A stretch of 64,000 nt of DNA from SZAS-18 sp038322235 (GTDB taxonomy: Bacteria > Verrucomicrobiota > Verrucomicrobiia > Chthoniobacterales > SZAS-18): the NCBI GenBank assembly GCA_038322235.1, contig JBBQFQ010000005.1, positions 100,826 to 164,825 of the forward strand, read 5' to 3'. The notes beneath the pieces were generated by a model. The model ran no database searches. It saw nothing but the letters and a program-made list of their open reading frames with translations, and had not been told where the DNA came from. Position numbers and translations under genes: made by a program. Each line of letters starts with the position of its first letter. The stretch's first letter is position 1. This document shows positions 42,100 to 50,584 of this stretch, one piece after another.

Positions 42100-43035
42100 A
42101 TGTCCTCTGCCGCGACGTTCACCTCCTTTGCTCTTGCCCTCTCCTCGCTCGCTCTCGGCGCCTGTGCGACCGGCGGGGGCGCGCAGCTCGGCGGGGGCAA
42201 TGTCGAACGCCGGGTGGCGCAGCAGCTTGCGCTCGCCAAAGCGCGCTTCTCACCCGGAGAAATCGACGGTCGGGATGGCGTGCTGACGCGCCGGGCGGCG
42301 GAACATTATTTAGCGCAGCGGCCCGGCCAGCCCGAGGTGCCCGCGGATCCCGCGCCGTTCACGACGTACACGGTGACGAAGAACGACGCTAAATTCGTGG
42401 GCGAGCTCGGCTCAACAAAGGAAGAGCAGGCCAAACAAAAGTATCTCCCGTACGAATCGATGCTCGAGCTCGTCGCCGAGCGTTACCACTGCGCCCCGGG
42501 TCTGATCACGGAGCTCAACGGTCTCCCGGCGAACGCGACCGTCCGTCCCGGCGACACCCTCCGGGTTCCGAACGTGGAACCTTTGGAAATCGCCAGCGTG
42601 GGTCGGGGAATCCGCGGCGGCTCAAAGTCGAACAAGGTCCACATCCGACCCGATCTGGGCAGCCTCGAGGTCACCGGCCCGAATGGCCGTCTGTTGGCGT
42701 ATTTTCCGGTTTCGTGCGGCGACACTGGTACTCCGACGCCCAAGGGCGACTGGAAGATCGTGAATCTGGTGACGCTCCCGAGCTTCCGCTGGGATGACGA
42801 GATGCTGAACCGCGGCACGCGGAGCAGCGATTTCACGATGTTCCCCCCCGGACCAAATAATCCGGTCGGCGTCGTCTGGGCGGGTACGAGCAAGAGTGGC
42901 GTCGGGATTCACGGGAATCCCCTGCCCCACACCATCCTGCAGGGTCGCAGCCACGGCTGCATTCGGCTCACGAACTGGGATGCCCTGGAACTGGGGAAAC
43001 TGATCGCCGTGGGCAGTCCGGTGGTGATTGATTGA
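42100..43035 (+). CDS. L,D-transpeptidase (YkuD) with LysM-like region
   Basis: 311 residues. Lipoprotein-like signal (FALALSSLALGAC). A LysM-like peptidoglycan-binding segment (YESMLELVAERYHCAPGLITELNGLPANATVRPGDTLRVP, about 122-165) precedes the YkuD domain (about 180-311): GDTGTPTPKGDWKI, FPPGPNNPVGVVWAG, GVGIHGNP and the active-site SHGCIRLTNWDAL, with catalytic His and Cys. Makes 3-3 peptidoglycan crosslinks or attaches lipoproteins in the periplasm. Confidence 0.94.
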   Translation: MSSAATFTSFALALSSLALGACATGGGAQLGGGNVERRVAQQLALAKARFSPGEIDGRDGVLTRRAAEHYLAQRPGQPEVPADPAPFTTYTVTKNDAKFVGELGSTKEEQAKQKYLPYESMLELVAERYHCAPGLITELNGLPANATVRPGDTLRVPNVEPLEIASVGRGIRGGSKSNKVHIRPDLGSLEVTGPNGRLLAYFPVSCGDTGTPTPKGDWKIVNLVTLPSFRWDDEMLNRGTRSSDFTMFPPGPNNPVGVVWAGTSKSGVGIHGNPLPHTILQGRSHGCIRLTNWDALELGKLIAVGSPVVID

Positions 43036-43248
43036 GGGGGAGGCGCTCGCGTCGGCGGTGAGTGCTTCTGAGCCCCGGTTCCGGAGAGGCTTCTCCACTT
43101 GTTTCGGTCCCCTCAGGGTCGTGGGCCCGCCAGGGTTCCAGTGACACTTTGCACCGAAATCGTTTCTGGCGCCTGGCCATTGAAGCCCGGAGCTTCGAGA
43201 ACGATCGGAACAATTCGTTCTGGCACGATCCCCCTCAAAACTACCCCC

Positions 43249-43608
43249 ATGAACACGAATGAAATCGCCGCCCGCTTGGTCGAACTTTGCCGCAAAGGAG
43301 AGTTTGAGACCGCTCAAAACGAACTTTTCGCCACCGATGCCGTGAGCATCGAACCGCAAGCCTCGCCCGCCTTCGCCAAGGAGACGAAGGGGCTGGCCGC
43401 CATTATCGAAAAAGGCCACAAATTCGACAGCATGGTGGAGACCATGCACAGCCTCGAGGTTTCAGAACCGGTGGTGACGACTCAATCCTTCGCGTGCAGC
43501 TTGAAAATGGATATCACCATGAAAGGGCGGCCTCGGGCGGAAATGGCGGAACTTTGCGTCTACGAAGTCAAAGACGGGAAAATCGTTTCGGAGCAATTTC
43601 ACTACTAA
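43249..43608 (+). CDS. SnoaL-like/NTF2-fold protein
   Basis: 119 residues from ATG 43249. Cone-shaped NTF2-fold pattern: IAARLVELCRKGEFETAQNELFATDAVSIEP at the start and MAELCVYEVKDGKIVSEQFHY at the end, which is the usual SnoaL-like C-terminal strand. Function unknown. It stands alone after the L,D-transpeptidase and before the repeat-rich gap at 43609-44286. Confidence 0.85.
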   Translation: MNTNEIAARLVELCRKGEFETAQNELFATDAVSIEPQASPAFAKETKGLAAIIEKGHKFDSMVETMHSLEVSEPVVTTQSFACSLKMDITMKGRPRAEMAELCVYEVKDGKIVSEQFHY

Positions 43609-43697
43609 ACGATCGAACCTCTCCCCGGCGGGCTGGCGCTGCGGAGGGCGGAGATAGGAATAACCCGCACCGATCCGCCGAAAGTTGCGGCCAAATC

Positions 43698-43771
43698 GAT
43701 CAGCGTCGCCAGCTGGCAGCGAGTTCCGCCGCCCCTGCCGGGGCTCGAACGCTTTCGGCGATGACCGGTGG
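43698..43771. repeat. Dispersed repeat family B, copy 2
   Basis: Matches 10261-10334 along its length (CAGCTGGCA, CCGCCGCCCCTGCCGGG, CGGCGA, ACCGGTGGCT). It continues into TGACGCCACCGGCTACC and CAGCCCTCCGGGCCG, which give hairpins CCGGTGGC/GCCACCGG and CCCTCCGGG. Non-coding. Confidence 0.75.
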
Positions 43772-43865
43772 CTGACGCCACCGGCTACCTTCCTCCAGCC
43801 CTCCGGGCCGAACCTGTGTGATCCAAGCCAGATCGAAGAAGGGCGATGATCCGCAGGCCAACGGC

Positions 43866-44100
43866 CTGGTGCAAGCCAGCCCAGGGAAAGCGAGGCACGA
43901 GCGCCGCCCTGGGTCCCGGGGTTTAGAACGGTCCAAGCCCCACGGGGGCGGAACAGTGCATATGGTGTCATCTCCGGCGCCGCGCTCACTATGGCGCCCC
44001 CGTCGGGCCTTCGGAATCCGTGAATGGAAACCCAGGGAAGAGATCAAGCAGACAGGGCCTTTCCACGTGCATCGTTCCGGCTTCGACCAAGCCACCCGGG
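43866..44100. repeat. Dispersed repeat family A, two copies head to head
   Basis: Forward copy 43866-43970 has CAAGCCAGCCCAGGG, CCCTGGGTCCC, AAGCCCCACGGGGGCGGAACAGTG. The reverse-orientation copy at about 43986-44100, read on the minus strand, has CCCTGGGTTTCC and AGGCCCGACGGGGGCGCCATAGTG. Together they form a large inverted repeat. The region carries no gene. Confidence 0.7.
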
Positions 44101-44113
44101 GGGAAGTCCAAGC

Positions 44114-44144
44114 AGTTTGGGACGAGCAGGAGCTCGCCCGTACC
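44114..44144. repeat. Solo REP copy related to the RAYT-flanking repeats
   Basis: AGTTTGGGACGAGCAGGAGC followed by TCGCCCGTACC. It matches the right RAYT repeat at about 27 of 31 positions. The hairpin CGAGC-AGGA-GCTCG keeps pairing although its bases differ, and the conserved foot CGTACC is kept. Family relation to 49933-50006 and 50585-50658. Confidence 0.75.
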
Positions 44145-44286
44145 AGCGCCCGAACCAGCTTCGCTCATCGATTTGCCAGATTGCTCACGAAAAAGGCGAA
44201 GCTTGTTTGCGCTCGGTTCTGATTGCTGTTTGCCGGTCCCCGCTCTCCGCGCTTGCACTCGGCGGATCTCCCGGGAAAAAAGGAAC

Positions 44287-46389
44287 ATGGGCCAAGCCAA
44301 GAAAAATCGTCGTCCGTGTCCCGCCGTTGGACGGCCCATTCCCGTCGTCGAATGCTGCGACTGCCGGGTCTCCAAGTATCCCTGCCCCGCCTCCTGCGAA
44401 TTCAATCCGTTCGGACCGGAAAATTACCCGTGGCTCCGCGAGATCCTCTCCGAGACGGCCAAGCTGATCGGAGAACGTCTGGGGAGCCATCCTCAGGGAA
44501 AGCGCTTCGAGGAAACGCGCGCGGCTTTCTTCGGCATGCCCTCGAAGATCGATTATCTGTTTGCGATGGCGCTCCTGCGCGAGCCAGACACCGCCGGGCG
44601 CAGTTTCTTGGGAGCTTGGGAGAGCGAGAAATTTCTCGGCCTCACCAACGACGGCAAGGTGCTGGCGGCACACTCTCTCCAGCTCCGGCCCGCGCTGCTG
44701 GAGATCGTGCAGATCGTCGACACCGAGCGCTTTCTCGCGCACGATTTGCTCACTCCGAACGGGCCGCTCCTGGAGTTCCACGACGTGGCTATCTGCGCCC
44801 GCGGAACGCAGTTCAGCACCTTTCTTGGCTGGATTCATCCGCTGCCGCATTACTGGATTTTTTGGGGAATGATGACCCCGCTGGCTTCCCTGCCCGACCG
44901 GCCGCCCCGCGCAGCCTTCGACGCGATGACGGCGCACTTGGGCTATGCGGGCGACACCGAGGCGGCGCTGCGCGAGTGGATCTGGAAGGAGTATTTTCGT
45001 CTGGCGGCGGGGATGGAAGCCCTCGAGACCGCGCGGCAGAGACGGATGAGCGAGCGAGTCGAGACAAGCGTCATCAAAAAGTACTCCTACCGCCTCTGTG
45101 CTGAGGTCGACGGACTCGTCGAGCGACTGACGCAGTTGCCGGAGGTGGTGAAGCAGCCGGACGGCGAGGGAACCTCCTGGCTCTGGCTCGCGACCGCACC
45201 GCGCCCGGACGGGAAGTACGGGGTCATTCGGGGCTGGATCGAGCTGAGCGGCACCGCGCTGAAGCTCTGCACGATCCATCTGGGCCTCGCCGAACTCCTG
45301 CGCGCACGCTTCGAGTACTTCGCGGGCGATATCATGGAATTCGAGGAGGAGAAAACCACGGGGCTCGGTCCAGGGACCATGCCGCTCGCGGTGGCGGACG
45401 AGGGGCTCGTCCCCCCGGAACTGCTGGGCACGGAGGGGTTTCAGCTGGGTACGCACACGGTCCCGCTGCCCCTCGGATCGGCCGAGGCGGATGAGCCGAA
45501 CCCCGCGGAACTCGCGGAGACGGTGATGGAGAGTTGGCTCGATTCACCGGAGGCCTTGCTGGACGGCCTGACCCCACGGGGAGCCGCCGCGGATCCCGCC
45601 CTGCGCCCGCGCGTGGCGCAACTGCTCCGCCACGGCATCGCCACGGCCGACCGGTCGCGGGTGCGGGGGGAGTCCTACTTCGACTACACGCCCGCGGCGG
45701 CGGCGCTGGGATTCGCGGACCTGCGACATCACGTGCCGGAAGGCTGGGTCTACGAGGCGACGACCGGTGAGGAGGAAATCGACGAAGACTGGGAAGAGGA
45801 AGAGGACGAATTCACTCCCCCCGACTGCTCGGGCTGGCCCGAGCATCTGCAAGAGGAACGCCTGGGGGAGGTCGACCCCGCGCCGCTCGACAACGGCGAG
45901 ATCCACCGGCGGGTCAAAGCGCTCCCGAAGCTTGGAGTGACCCAACTTGATCGGGACATCGCGATGCAGCAGCACCCGGATTTTTTCCATCTGGTCGATC
46001 AACTGCTGCCCCATGAGGCGGGTCCCGCCACCTACGCGCAGGTCATGGCGGCCTATCTGGTCCATGCGCGACTGCTCTGCGGACCGGGACAGCTCCGCTA
46101 CGGCTTTGACTGGGAGGCGGCGGTAAACCGTTTCTTCGCGCGCCTGGACAAACTCGATCGCGCGTTCGCCCGACCTGATGACGAGGCCTTCACCCGCGAA
46201 CTGAAGGAGGGATCGCGGCAACCCGAAATCGCGCAGTTGGTCGGGGTGCAACTCATCGGCGCGATGTTCGAAGGGCCGAAGGAGGAACGGATCGACGAGC
46301 GGTTCCTCCCCACGGCCCTGGCGATGGTGTTGAGCGCACTGGATGAACTCGACGCCTGCGTGTGCGCCTGGCGGGAGGATCACGAGTGA
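44287..46389 (+). CDS. Large hypothetical protein with Cys cluster and TPReAA motif
   Basis: 700 residues from ATG 44287, preceded by AAAAAAGG. N-terminus GQAKKNRRPCPAVGRPIPVVECCDCRVSKYPCPASCEFNPFG holds a cysteine cluster that could bind zinc. Around 415-440, ESWLDSPEALLDGLTPRGAAADPALRPRVAQLLRHG matches the LDGxTPReAA segment seen in SEC-C-type proteins. A very acidic stretch (EEEIDEDWEEEEDEF) lies near 500. No enzyme motif recognised. It points toward two unknown genes on the opposite strand that may belong with it. Confidence 0.8.
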   Translation: MGQAKKNRRPCPAVGRPIPVVECCDCRVSKYPCPASCEFNPFGPENYPWLREILSETAKLIGERLGSHPQGKRFEETRAAFFGMPSKIDYLFAMALLREPDTAGRSFLGAWESEKFLGLTNDGKVLAAHSLQLRPALLEIVQIVDTERFLAHDLLTPNGPLLEFHDVAICARGTQFSTFLGWIHPLPHYWIFWGMMTPLASLPDRPPRAAFDAMTAHLGYAGDTEAALREWIWKEYFRLAAGMEALETARQRRMSERVETSVIKKYSYRLCAEVDGLVERLTQLPEVVKQPDGEGTSWLWLATAPRPDGKYGVIRGWIELSGTALKLCTIHLGLAELLRARFEYFAGDIMEFEEEKTTGLGPGTMPLAVADEGLVPPELLGTEGFQLGTHTVPLPLGSAEADEPNPAELAETVMESWLDSPEALLDGLTPRGAAADPALRPRVAQLLRHGIATADRSRVRGESYFDYTPAAAALGFADLRHHVPEGWVYEATTGEEEIDEDWEEEEDEFTPPDCSGWPEHLQEERLGEVDPAPLDNGEIHRRVKALPKLGVTQLDRDIAMQQHPDFFHLVDQLLPHEAGPATYAQVMAAYLVHARLLCGPGQLRYGFDWEAAVNRFFARLDKLDRAFARPDDEAFTRELKEGSRQPEIAQLVGVQLIGAMFEGPKEERIDERFLPTALAMVLSALDELDACVCAWREDHE

Positions 46390-46483
46390 GGGTGTACTTG
46401 CTGTCGCCGACCGGCGCTGGTGAGGTTTGGTGATGGTTCGAGAGGGCCGCTCTTCGGAAGAGGGGAGAGATCATTCGGGACTC

Positions 46484-46507
46484 GCGCAGAGGCGCAGAGG
46501 CGCAGAG
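46484..46507. repeat. Three tandem copies of GCGCAGAG
   Basis: Exact 8-bp triplet repeat in the convergent gap 46390-46589. The same gap holds the perfect hairpin GGCGGGGC-5 nt-GCCCCGCC at 46569-46589, next to the stop of the minus-strand gene; it has no T-run and may slow convergent transcription. Confidence 0.7.
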
Positions 46508-46589
46508 CCTCAACCGGGCAGAGCTTTCGAAGGAGTGGGGAGCCAGCGCCTTTCCGATGGTGAATCCGGGCGGGGCGGCAGGCCCCGCC

Positions 46590-47081
46590 TCAGCGTCGGC
46601 GCCCGCCGGGTTCCCGCCGCTTCCGCACGTCGCGGAGCCGATACGAGCTCGGCCCCCGCCGCAGCGCAGACTTGAACTGCAGGTAGTGGCGTTGCAGTCG
46701 CGCGACGTAGCCTGGGTCGTTGAGCACGGCACCGCAGATCCGCGTGAGCAACTCCGTCGCTCCTGGCCCCTGCTCGGCATACTCCTCAAGGGATGCTCCC
46801 CGCATCTCTCGGGCGAGGGTGGCATTTCCGCTCAACCAGCGCGTGTAGAACGCGACCGACTCCCAGCCGAAGTGGATGTGGGCCAGCGGCCGTTCCGCCG
46901 CGGTGGTCGAGCGGACGAGCAGGATGACGCGCCGACAGTCACATATAGGATCATCGCAATACAGCTCAACCAGCTCGTATAATCCGGCTTCGACCTGCGC
47001 GTTTCCCGAGATCACCTGAAGCGCCCGGGTTTCGGTTGAGGCCGTGTCCGGGCAAAGGCCGGAAAATTCGCTCATCGCCAT
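46590..47081 (-). CDS. Conserved hypothetical protein with CDCRRV motif
   Basis: 163 residues from ATG 47081 (ATG 47075 also possible). Key region ELVELYCDDPICDCRRVILLVRS, a Cys-rich turn that may bind metal, followed by AHIHFGWESVAFYTRWLSG and AVLNDPGYVARLQRHYLQFKSAL. I recall this pattern from proteins near SEC-C-type genes but cannot name a family. C-terminus is very basic. Convergent with the large gene at 44287-46389. Confidence 0.75.
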   Translation of the reverse strand: MAMSEFSGLCPDTASTETRALQVISGNAQVEAGLYELVELYCDDPICDCRRVILLVRSTTAAERPLAHIHFGWESVAFYTRWLSGNATLAREMRGASLEEYAEQGPGATELLTRICGAVLNDPGYVARLQRHYLQFKSALRRGPSSYRLRDVRKRREPGGRRR

Positions 47082-47157
47082 AGAGTCAAAGTGGGTTGGA
47101 GGGTTGTGAAAGGTTTGCGTTTCGAACGGCAGCGGCGGTTTGGAAAGCTCGCATCGG

Positions 47158-47586
47158 CTATTCCCCACCGGCCCAGGGAATGTCGCGCCTGACACAAGAC
47201 TCGATCTCGGCCGTGCGAAACGCGACCGAGCCGATGCGCAGCATCACGTCGTGATACCGGACCTGCGGGGTGATCAGGGCCTCATCCGCCAGCAAGAGGA
47301 TGCCCTCGAGCCGGATCCCACTTTTCAACTCCACCTGCGCGGGATGGCCCAGCGGGAGCCCATAACGACGGGCGAGCGCTTCCGTCTCGCGAATTCGCTC
47401 GCGGCGCCACGCGCTGAGCCCATCGACTCCATCGGCCGGGACGGGCGAATCGAAGTCCAGCGCCTGCTGGCCCGCCTCTGGTTTAGGCGACGCGACCGGC
47501 GGCGAGACGGCGCGCACCGCCTCCACGCCCTCGGGCGAGTTCCCAAAGAGATCGAGCGACATTTGATGTGAGTCGCAAAAGTTCAT
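47158..47586 (-). CDS. Conserved hypothetical protein
   Basis: 142 residues from ATG 47586; ATG 47562 (SLDLFGNSPEG) is also plausible, and no clear Shine-Dalgarno decides. Pro/Glu-rich start, then RIRETEALARRYGLPLGHPAQVELKSGIRLEGILLLADEAL, RYHDVMLRIGSVAFRTAEIESCVRRD, which looks like a small SH3-like beta barrel with a terminal helix. Function unknown. The frame is open to 47838 through a degenerate repeat, which I exclude. 76 bp before the CDCRRV gene, same strand. Confidence 0.7.
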   Translation of the reverse strand: MNFCDSHQMSLDLFGNSPEGVEAVRAVSPPVASPKPEAGQQALDFDSPVPADGVDGLSAWRRERIRETEALARRYGLPLGHPAQVELKSGIRLEGILLLADEALITPQVRYHDVMLRIGSVAFRTAEIESCVRRDIPWAGGE

Positions 47587-47770
47587 GGGTATGCGGGAAG
47601 GTTCGTCGCGCTCACGCTTCGCTTTCGATCGCAAGCTAATGGCCGGCTTCGGCGGCAGCGCAAAAAAGATCCTCCCGCAAACTTCGCCAAGCACCTTTAT
47701 CCCGGCACACGGGCCTTTCTGGTTCCGTGACCGGGCAAATCGGCTCACTGGAGTGGTCACGTGAATCATC

Positions 47771-48316
47771 CTTTCCGGGACAGCGCGAACCGGTAGATCG
47801 CTGCGCGGCTCATGCGATTCATCGTTTGCGCGGCTCATTTGCTTCCGAACGTCGTTCGCGCGACGTCGAGTGGGAAGCGAGTCACTCGACGATCATGTCC
47901 TTGGTCGTCCTCGCGGATCGGTCGTTCCGAGCGTCATTCGCGGAAGAGCGCCGATGGCATGATTCACCCGGCGGCCCATGCGAACTGCCATTCGCACGGC
48001 TCAATTCAGAGCGAACGCCTTTCGCGGGACAACGCGAACCGGAAGATCACTGCGCGCCTGACGAGATTCATCGTGCGCTTGGCTCCGGGGATCCCGAATG
48101 TCGTTCGCGCGACATCGGGCGGAACTCGATCCACTCGACGATGATGTCCGGAGTTGTCCGAGCGGCTGGTTCCATCCCGCAGAGCTTCCGCGGGACAGCG
48201 CGCGTCGCATCGGAGTGACTACACGTCATGACTTTCGTTCTTCGCGCGGCCACGTTCATCCCGCTCGTCGTTCGCCGGACGTCGCGCGCGGCGTGAATCG
48301 AACAACGCGTCATGTC
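47771..48316. repeat. Three degenerate copies of a ~130-bp direct repeat
   Basis: Copy A 47771-47900, copy B 48019-48149, copy C 48185-48316. A and B share CGGGACA.CGCGAACCGG, AGATC.CTGCGCG, GATTCATCGT, GTCGTTCGCGCGAC, and CACTCGACGAT.ATGTCC; C is more diverged (CGCGGGACAGCGCG, TCGTCGTTCG, GACGTCGCGCGCG). A flank of GTCC..GCGG.T.GGT follows A and B. The 47587-48451 gap is otherwise gene-free. On the minus strand A and B encode similar peptides (DESxxxRSDLPVR), perhaps traces of an old coding repeat. Confidence 0.75.
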
Positions 48317-48451
48317 TTTTGAGCGACGCGCGGGCGTTCATCGAACGAAAGCATTGCCAGCGTAAGTCGCTGGAGGCCAGAGACACTCCGCGCCAGGCTT
48401 GCCGGAACGATTCGCTCCCCCGGACTCGGAATTCGCTCCCCCGGCACCGGT

Positions 48452-49231
48452 TTACGCCGGGGATCCGCCTGATCGCGCCGGAATTGAGCGCTCGGACGCA
48501 AGCCCTGCGGGCGAGCTGAATCGCGGGGAATCTGGAGCCGGTTCCCGCTGAACCAAAGCCGCGCGGCCCCTTGCCTCAGCCCTCGCCGCGGGTGCGAGAC
48601 GCTTCAAGAGGAGATGGGTCGGGAGGAAAATCACGAGCGGCAGGGCGGTCAGGAGGAGTGCGACCCACGCGAGCGGCGGCATCCACGTCTGGGGAGCGGC
48701 ATCGCTCAGGCCGTACACGTAATTGATGTTCACGGGAAGGTTTGGGTCTTCGGGACGCACCGGCGGCGCCGGCATGGCGATGTAACAGAAGAGGACCAGT
48801 GCCCAGGCGAGAAACGTCCACGTGCGGAACGCCCGCCGGTCGTACCCGAGCTTCCAGACGAGGTAGACAAGGAGAATCGGGAGCCAGAAATGGAAAAACG
48901 AGAGCCCACGGGCGAACAGGGAGAGTTCCGGACTGAACATGTAAGCCGTCATCCCGGTCAGGGGGAAGCCCAGGGCGGAGGCGATGAAATCCACCATCCA
49001 GATGACTTGCGGGAGAAGGATTCCGACCGCCGGCGCCGACGCGAAAATGGGTTTCTCCGTCCAGACGGCAATGAGGGTGAGAAGGAGCGCGACGTCGCAG
49101 AAATAGAGGAAATTGGTCGGTCCATAGGCGCGGAGGTAAACGGGCACCAGCACCGCGACGAACGCGGAGTAACCGAGCTTCACGGCGAGGGGCAGCCGCG
49201 GACGGGGGGCGGAAGCGGACGGGACAGTCAT
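48452..49231 (-). CDS. Conserved integral membrane protein
   Basis: 259 residues with about 6-7 membrane helices. Motifs: LKxAYGPTNFLYFCDVALLLTLI-type YGPTNFLYFCDVALLLTLIAVW, LLPQVIWMVDFIASALGFPLTGMTAYMF, FHFWLPILLVYLVWKLGYDRRAF, NINYVYGLSD. This pattern occurs in membrane-associated proteins of many bacteria without known function. C-terminal 45 residues are polar and disordered. Monocistronic. Confidence 0.82.
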   Translation of the reverse strand: MTVPSASAPRPRLPLAVKLGYSAFVAVLVPVYLRAYGPTNFLYFCDVALLLTLIAVWTEKPIFASAPAVGILLPQVIWMVDFIASALGFPLTGMTAYMFSPELSLFARGLSFFHFWLPILLVYLVWKLGYDRRAFRTWTFLAWALVLFCYIAMPAPPVRPEDPNLPVNINYVYGLSDAAPQTWMPPLAWVALLLTALPLVIFLPTHLLLKRLAPAARAEARGRAALVQREPAPDSPRFSSPAGLASERSIPARSGGSPA

Positions 49232-49360
49232 GTGGGCGGATCATGGCGCCGTCTCGCTGGCACTTCGAATCAAAATGCGCGCTCCGAACATCGACGCGGT
49301 CGATGACGCGCCAACGGGTCAGCGGTTGCCTTTGGCCGCCCAGACGACGACCTTCCCCGG

Positions 49361-49876
49361 GTGAAAAACTACCAATGGCACGCGCCGCTGAAGGAGCTCT
49401 TCCATCGCGCGATTGAAAAATACCAGCGCGGCGAACGCGGCGCGGCCTCCTATTTCAACGCCGACGAACTCGCCTATCTCGCGTCGATCGGCCAGACGGC
49501 GCAGGAACTATACGACTTCGCCGAGGACCACGCCCGGGGCGGCGATCCCGAATGGGAAACGGTGCTGCTCATCACGTCGGCGCGACGCGACTACTTCCTC
49601 GCCGAGCAGCAAGGACAGACTTCGAGCCACCGGATCGACATGGCGGCGCTGCCCTCGAAGGACGCCGAGATCGAGGGAATCGGCTGGCTGCCCCGCTTGA
49701 TCGCGAAAGCGGAGTCCAAGCTGCGCGGCGAGATGCCGGATGACCTGATGTATGACTGCGGCGGCGACCGCGGATTCTTCAAGCACCACGATGTCCATCC
49801 GGCGGATTTCCTCCGCGCCGCCTGGGGAGCGAAGGGCGATGCGGCGAAACTCGTGCGGTTTGTACGCGGGAAGTGA
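49361..49876 (+). CDS. DUF5069 domain protein
   Basis: 171 residues, GTG start. GWLPRLIAKAESKLRGEMPDDLMYDCGGDRGFFKHHDVHPADFLRAAW is the DUF5069 signature (LPRLxDKARA... YxCGLDxxF). The N-terminal half (YQRGERGAASYFNADELAYLASIGQTAQELYDFAEDH) adds a helical part. Function unknown. Its stop is 56 bp before the left RAYT repeat. Confidence 0.85.
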   Translation: MKNYQWHAPLKELFHRAIEKYQRGERGAASYFNADELAYLASIGQTAQELYDFAEDHARGGDPEWETVLLITSARRDYFLAEQQGQTSSHRIDMAALPSKDAEIEGIGWLPRLIAKAESKLRGEMPDDLMYDCGGDRGFFKHHDVHPADFLRAAWGAKGDAAKLVRFVRGK

Positions 49877-49932
49877 GGCAACTCTTCGAGACCCGCGCCC
49901 GCGACTCCCGGGTCGCACCCGAAATCGCCCCT

Positions 49933-50006
49933 GGTACGGCTGAGCTCCCGCTCGGCCCAAACTCCAATCCGACCCCCGCGACGCACCCCATCCATCCTCC
50001 GCGCGA
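49933..50006 (+). repeat. Left REP repeat of the RAYT element
   Basis: 74 bp beginning GGTACGGCTGAGCTCCCGCT. It is an inverted copy of 50585-50658; the first 48 bases match at 44 positions, and the rest (GCACC.CATCC..CCTCCGCGCG) also matches well. Hairpin with arms around GCTC/GAGC and foot GGTACGG. Confidence 0.85.
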
Positions 50007-50065
50007 GTGATTCGCGCGACCGGATTTCCTTGCCGACATCGACCCGCCCAACTATCCCAGCCCCG

Positions 50066-50548
50066 ATGGCGCCCGAGGAGAAACCCGTCGGCAGGCAGCA
50101 TCCCGCGCATGGGGTCCACGAACGTCTCGACCGACCTACGCTGGTTTTCCTCACCGTCTCCACGCGAGAGCGAAGGCGCGTGCTCGCCACCTCCCAAGTG
50201 GCGGAGACCCTGCACGAGCTTTGGCAGAACGAGGCCCGCGCCTGGCTGGTCGGTGACTACGTCATCATGCCAGACCATCTGCATCTTTTCTGCGCCCCGA
50301 CCGGCTTCCCTTCTCCCACCCCGATTGAAAACTGGGTGAAGTTCTGGAAGTCCCGGGCCAGCACGCGCCTTGCGTGGGGCCCGGCGGTTTGGGAGCGAGA
50401 CGGCTTTCACCACCGGATTCGCGACGCCGCCGATTACCAAGAAAAGTGGTCGTATTTCCGCCAAAACCCGGTCGTCGCGGGGCTCAGCGTAAGTTTTGAG
50501 GAATGGCCGTATCGCGGCCAGGTGAATCGCCTGGAGTGGATTGGGTAA
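50066..50548 (+). CDS. RAYT (REP-associated tyrosine transposase, Y1_Tnp)
   Basis: About 160 residues from ATG 50066; a TTG at 50030 would add 12. Single-strand HUH-type transposase: VFLTVSTRERRRVL, then the HUH motif VIMPDHLHLFCAPT (His-x-His within DHLHLF), WVKFWKSRAS, and the C-terminal YFRQNPVVAGLSVSFEEWPY, the classic NPVxAGL...WPY ending. The catalytic tyrosine is probably in the DYQEKWSYFRQNP segment. It lies between 74-bp inverted REP copies, the typical RAYT arrangement. Confidence 0.92.
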   Translation: MAPEEKPVGRQHPAHGVHERLDRPTLVFLTVSTRERRRVLATSQVAETLHELWQNEARAWLVGDYVIMPDHLHLFCAPTGFPSPTPIENWVKFWKSRASTRLAWGPAVWERDGFHHRIRDAADYQEKWSYFRQNPVVAGLSVSFEEWPYRGQVNRLEWIG

Positions 50549-50584
50549 CGTGGTGATGGCGGCGATCCGGACGGCGGGATGCAG

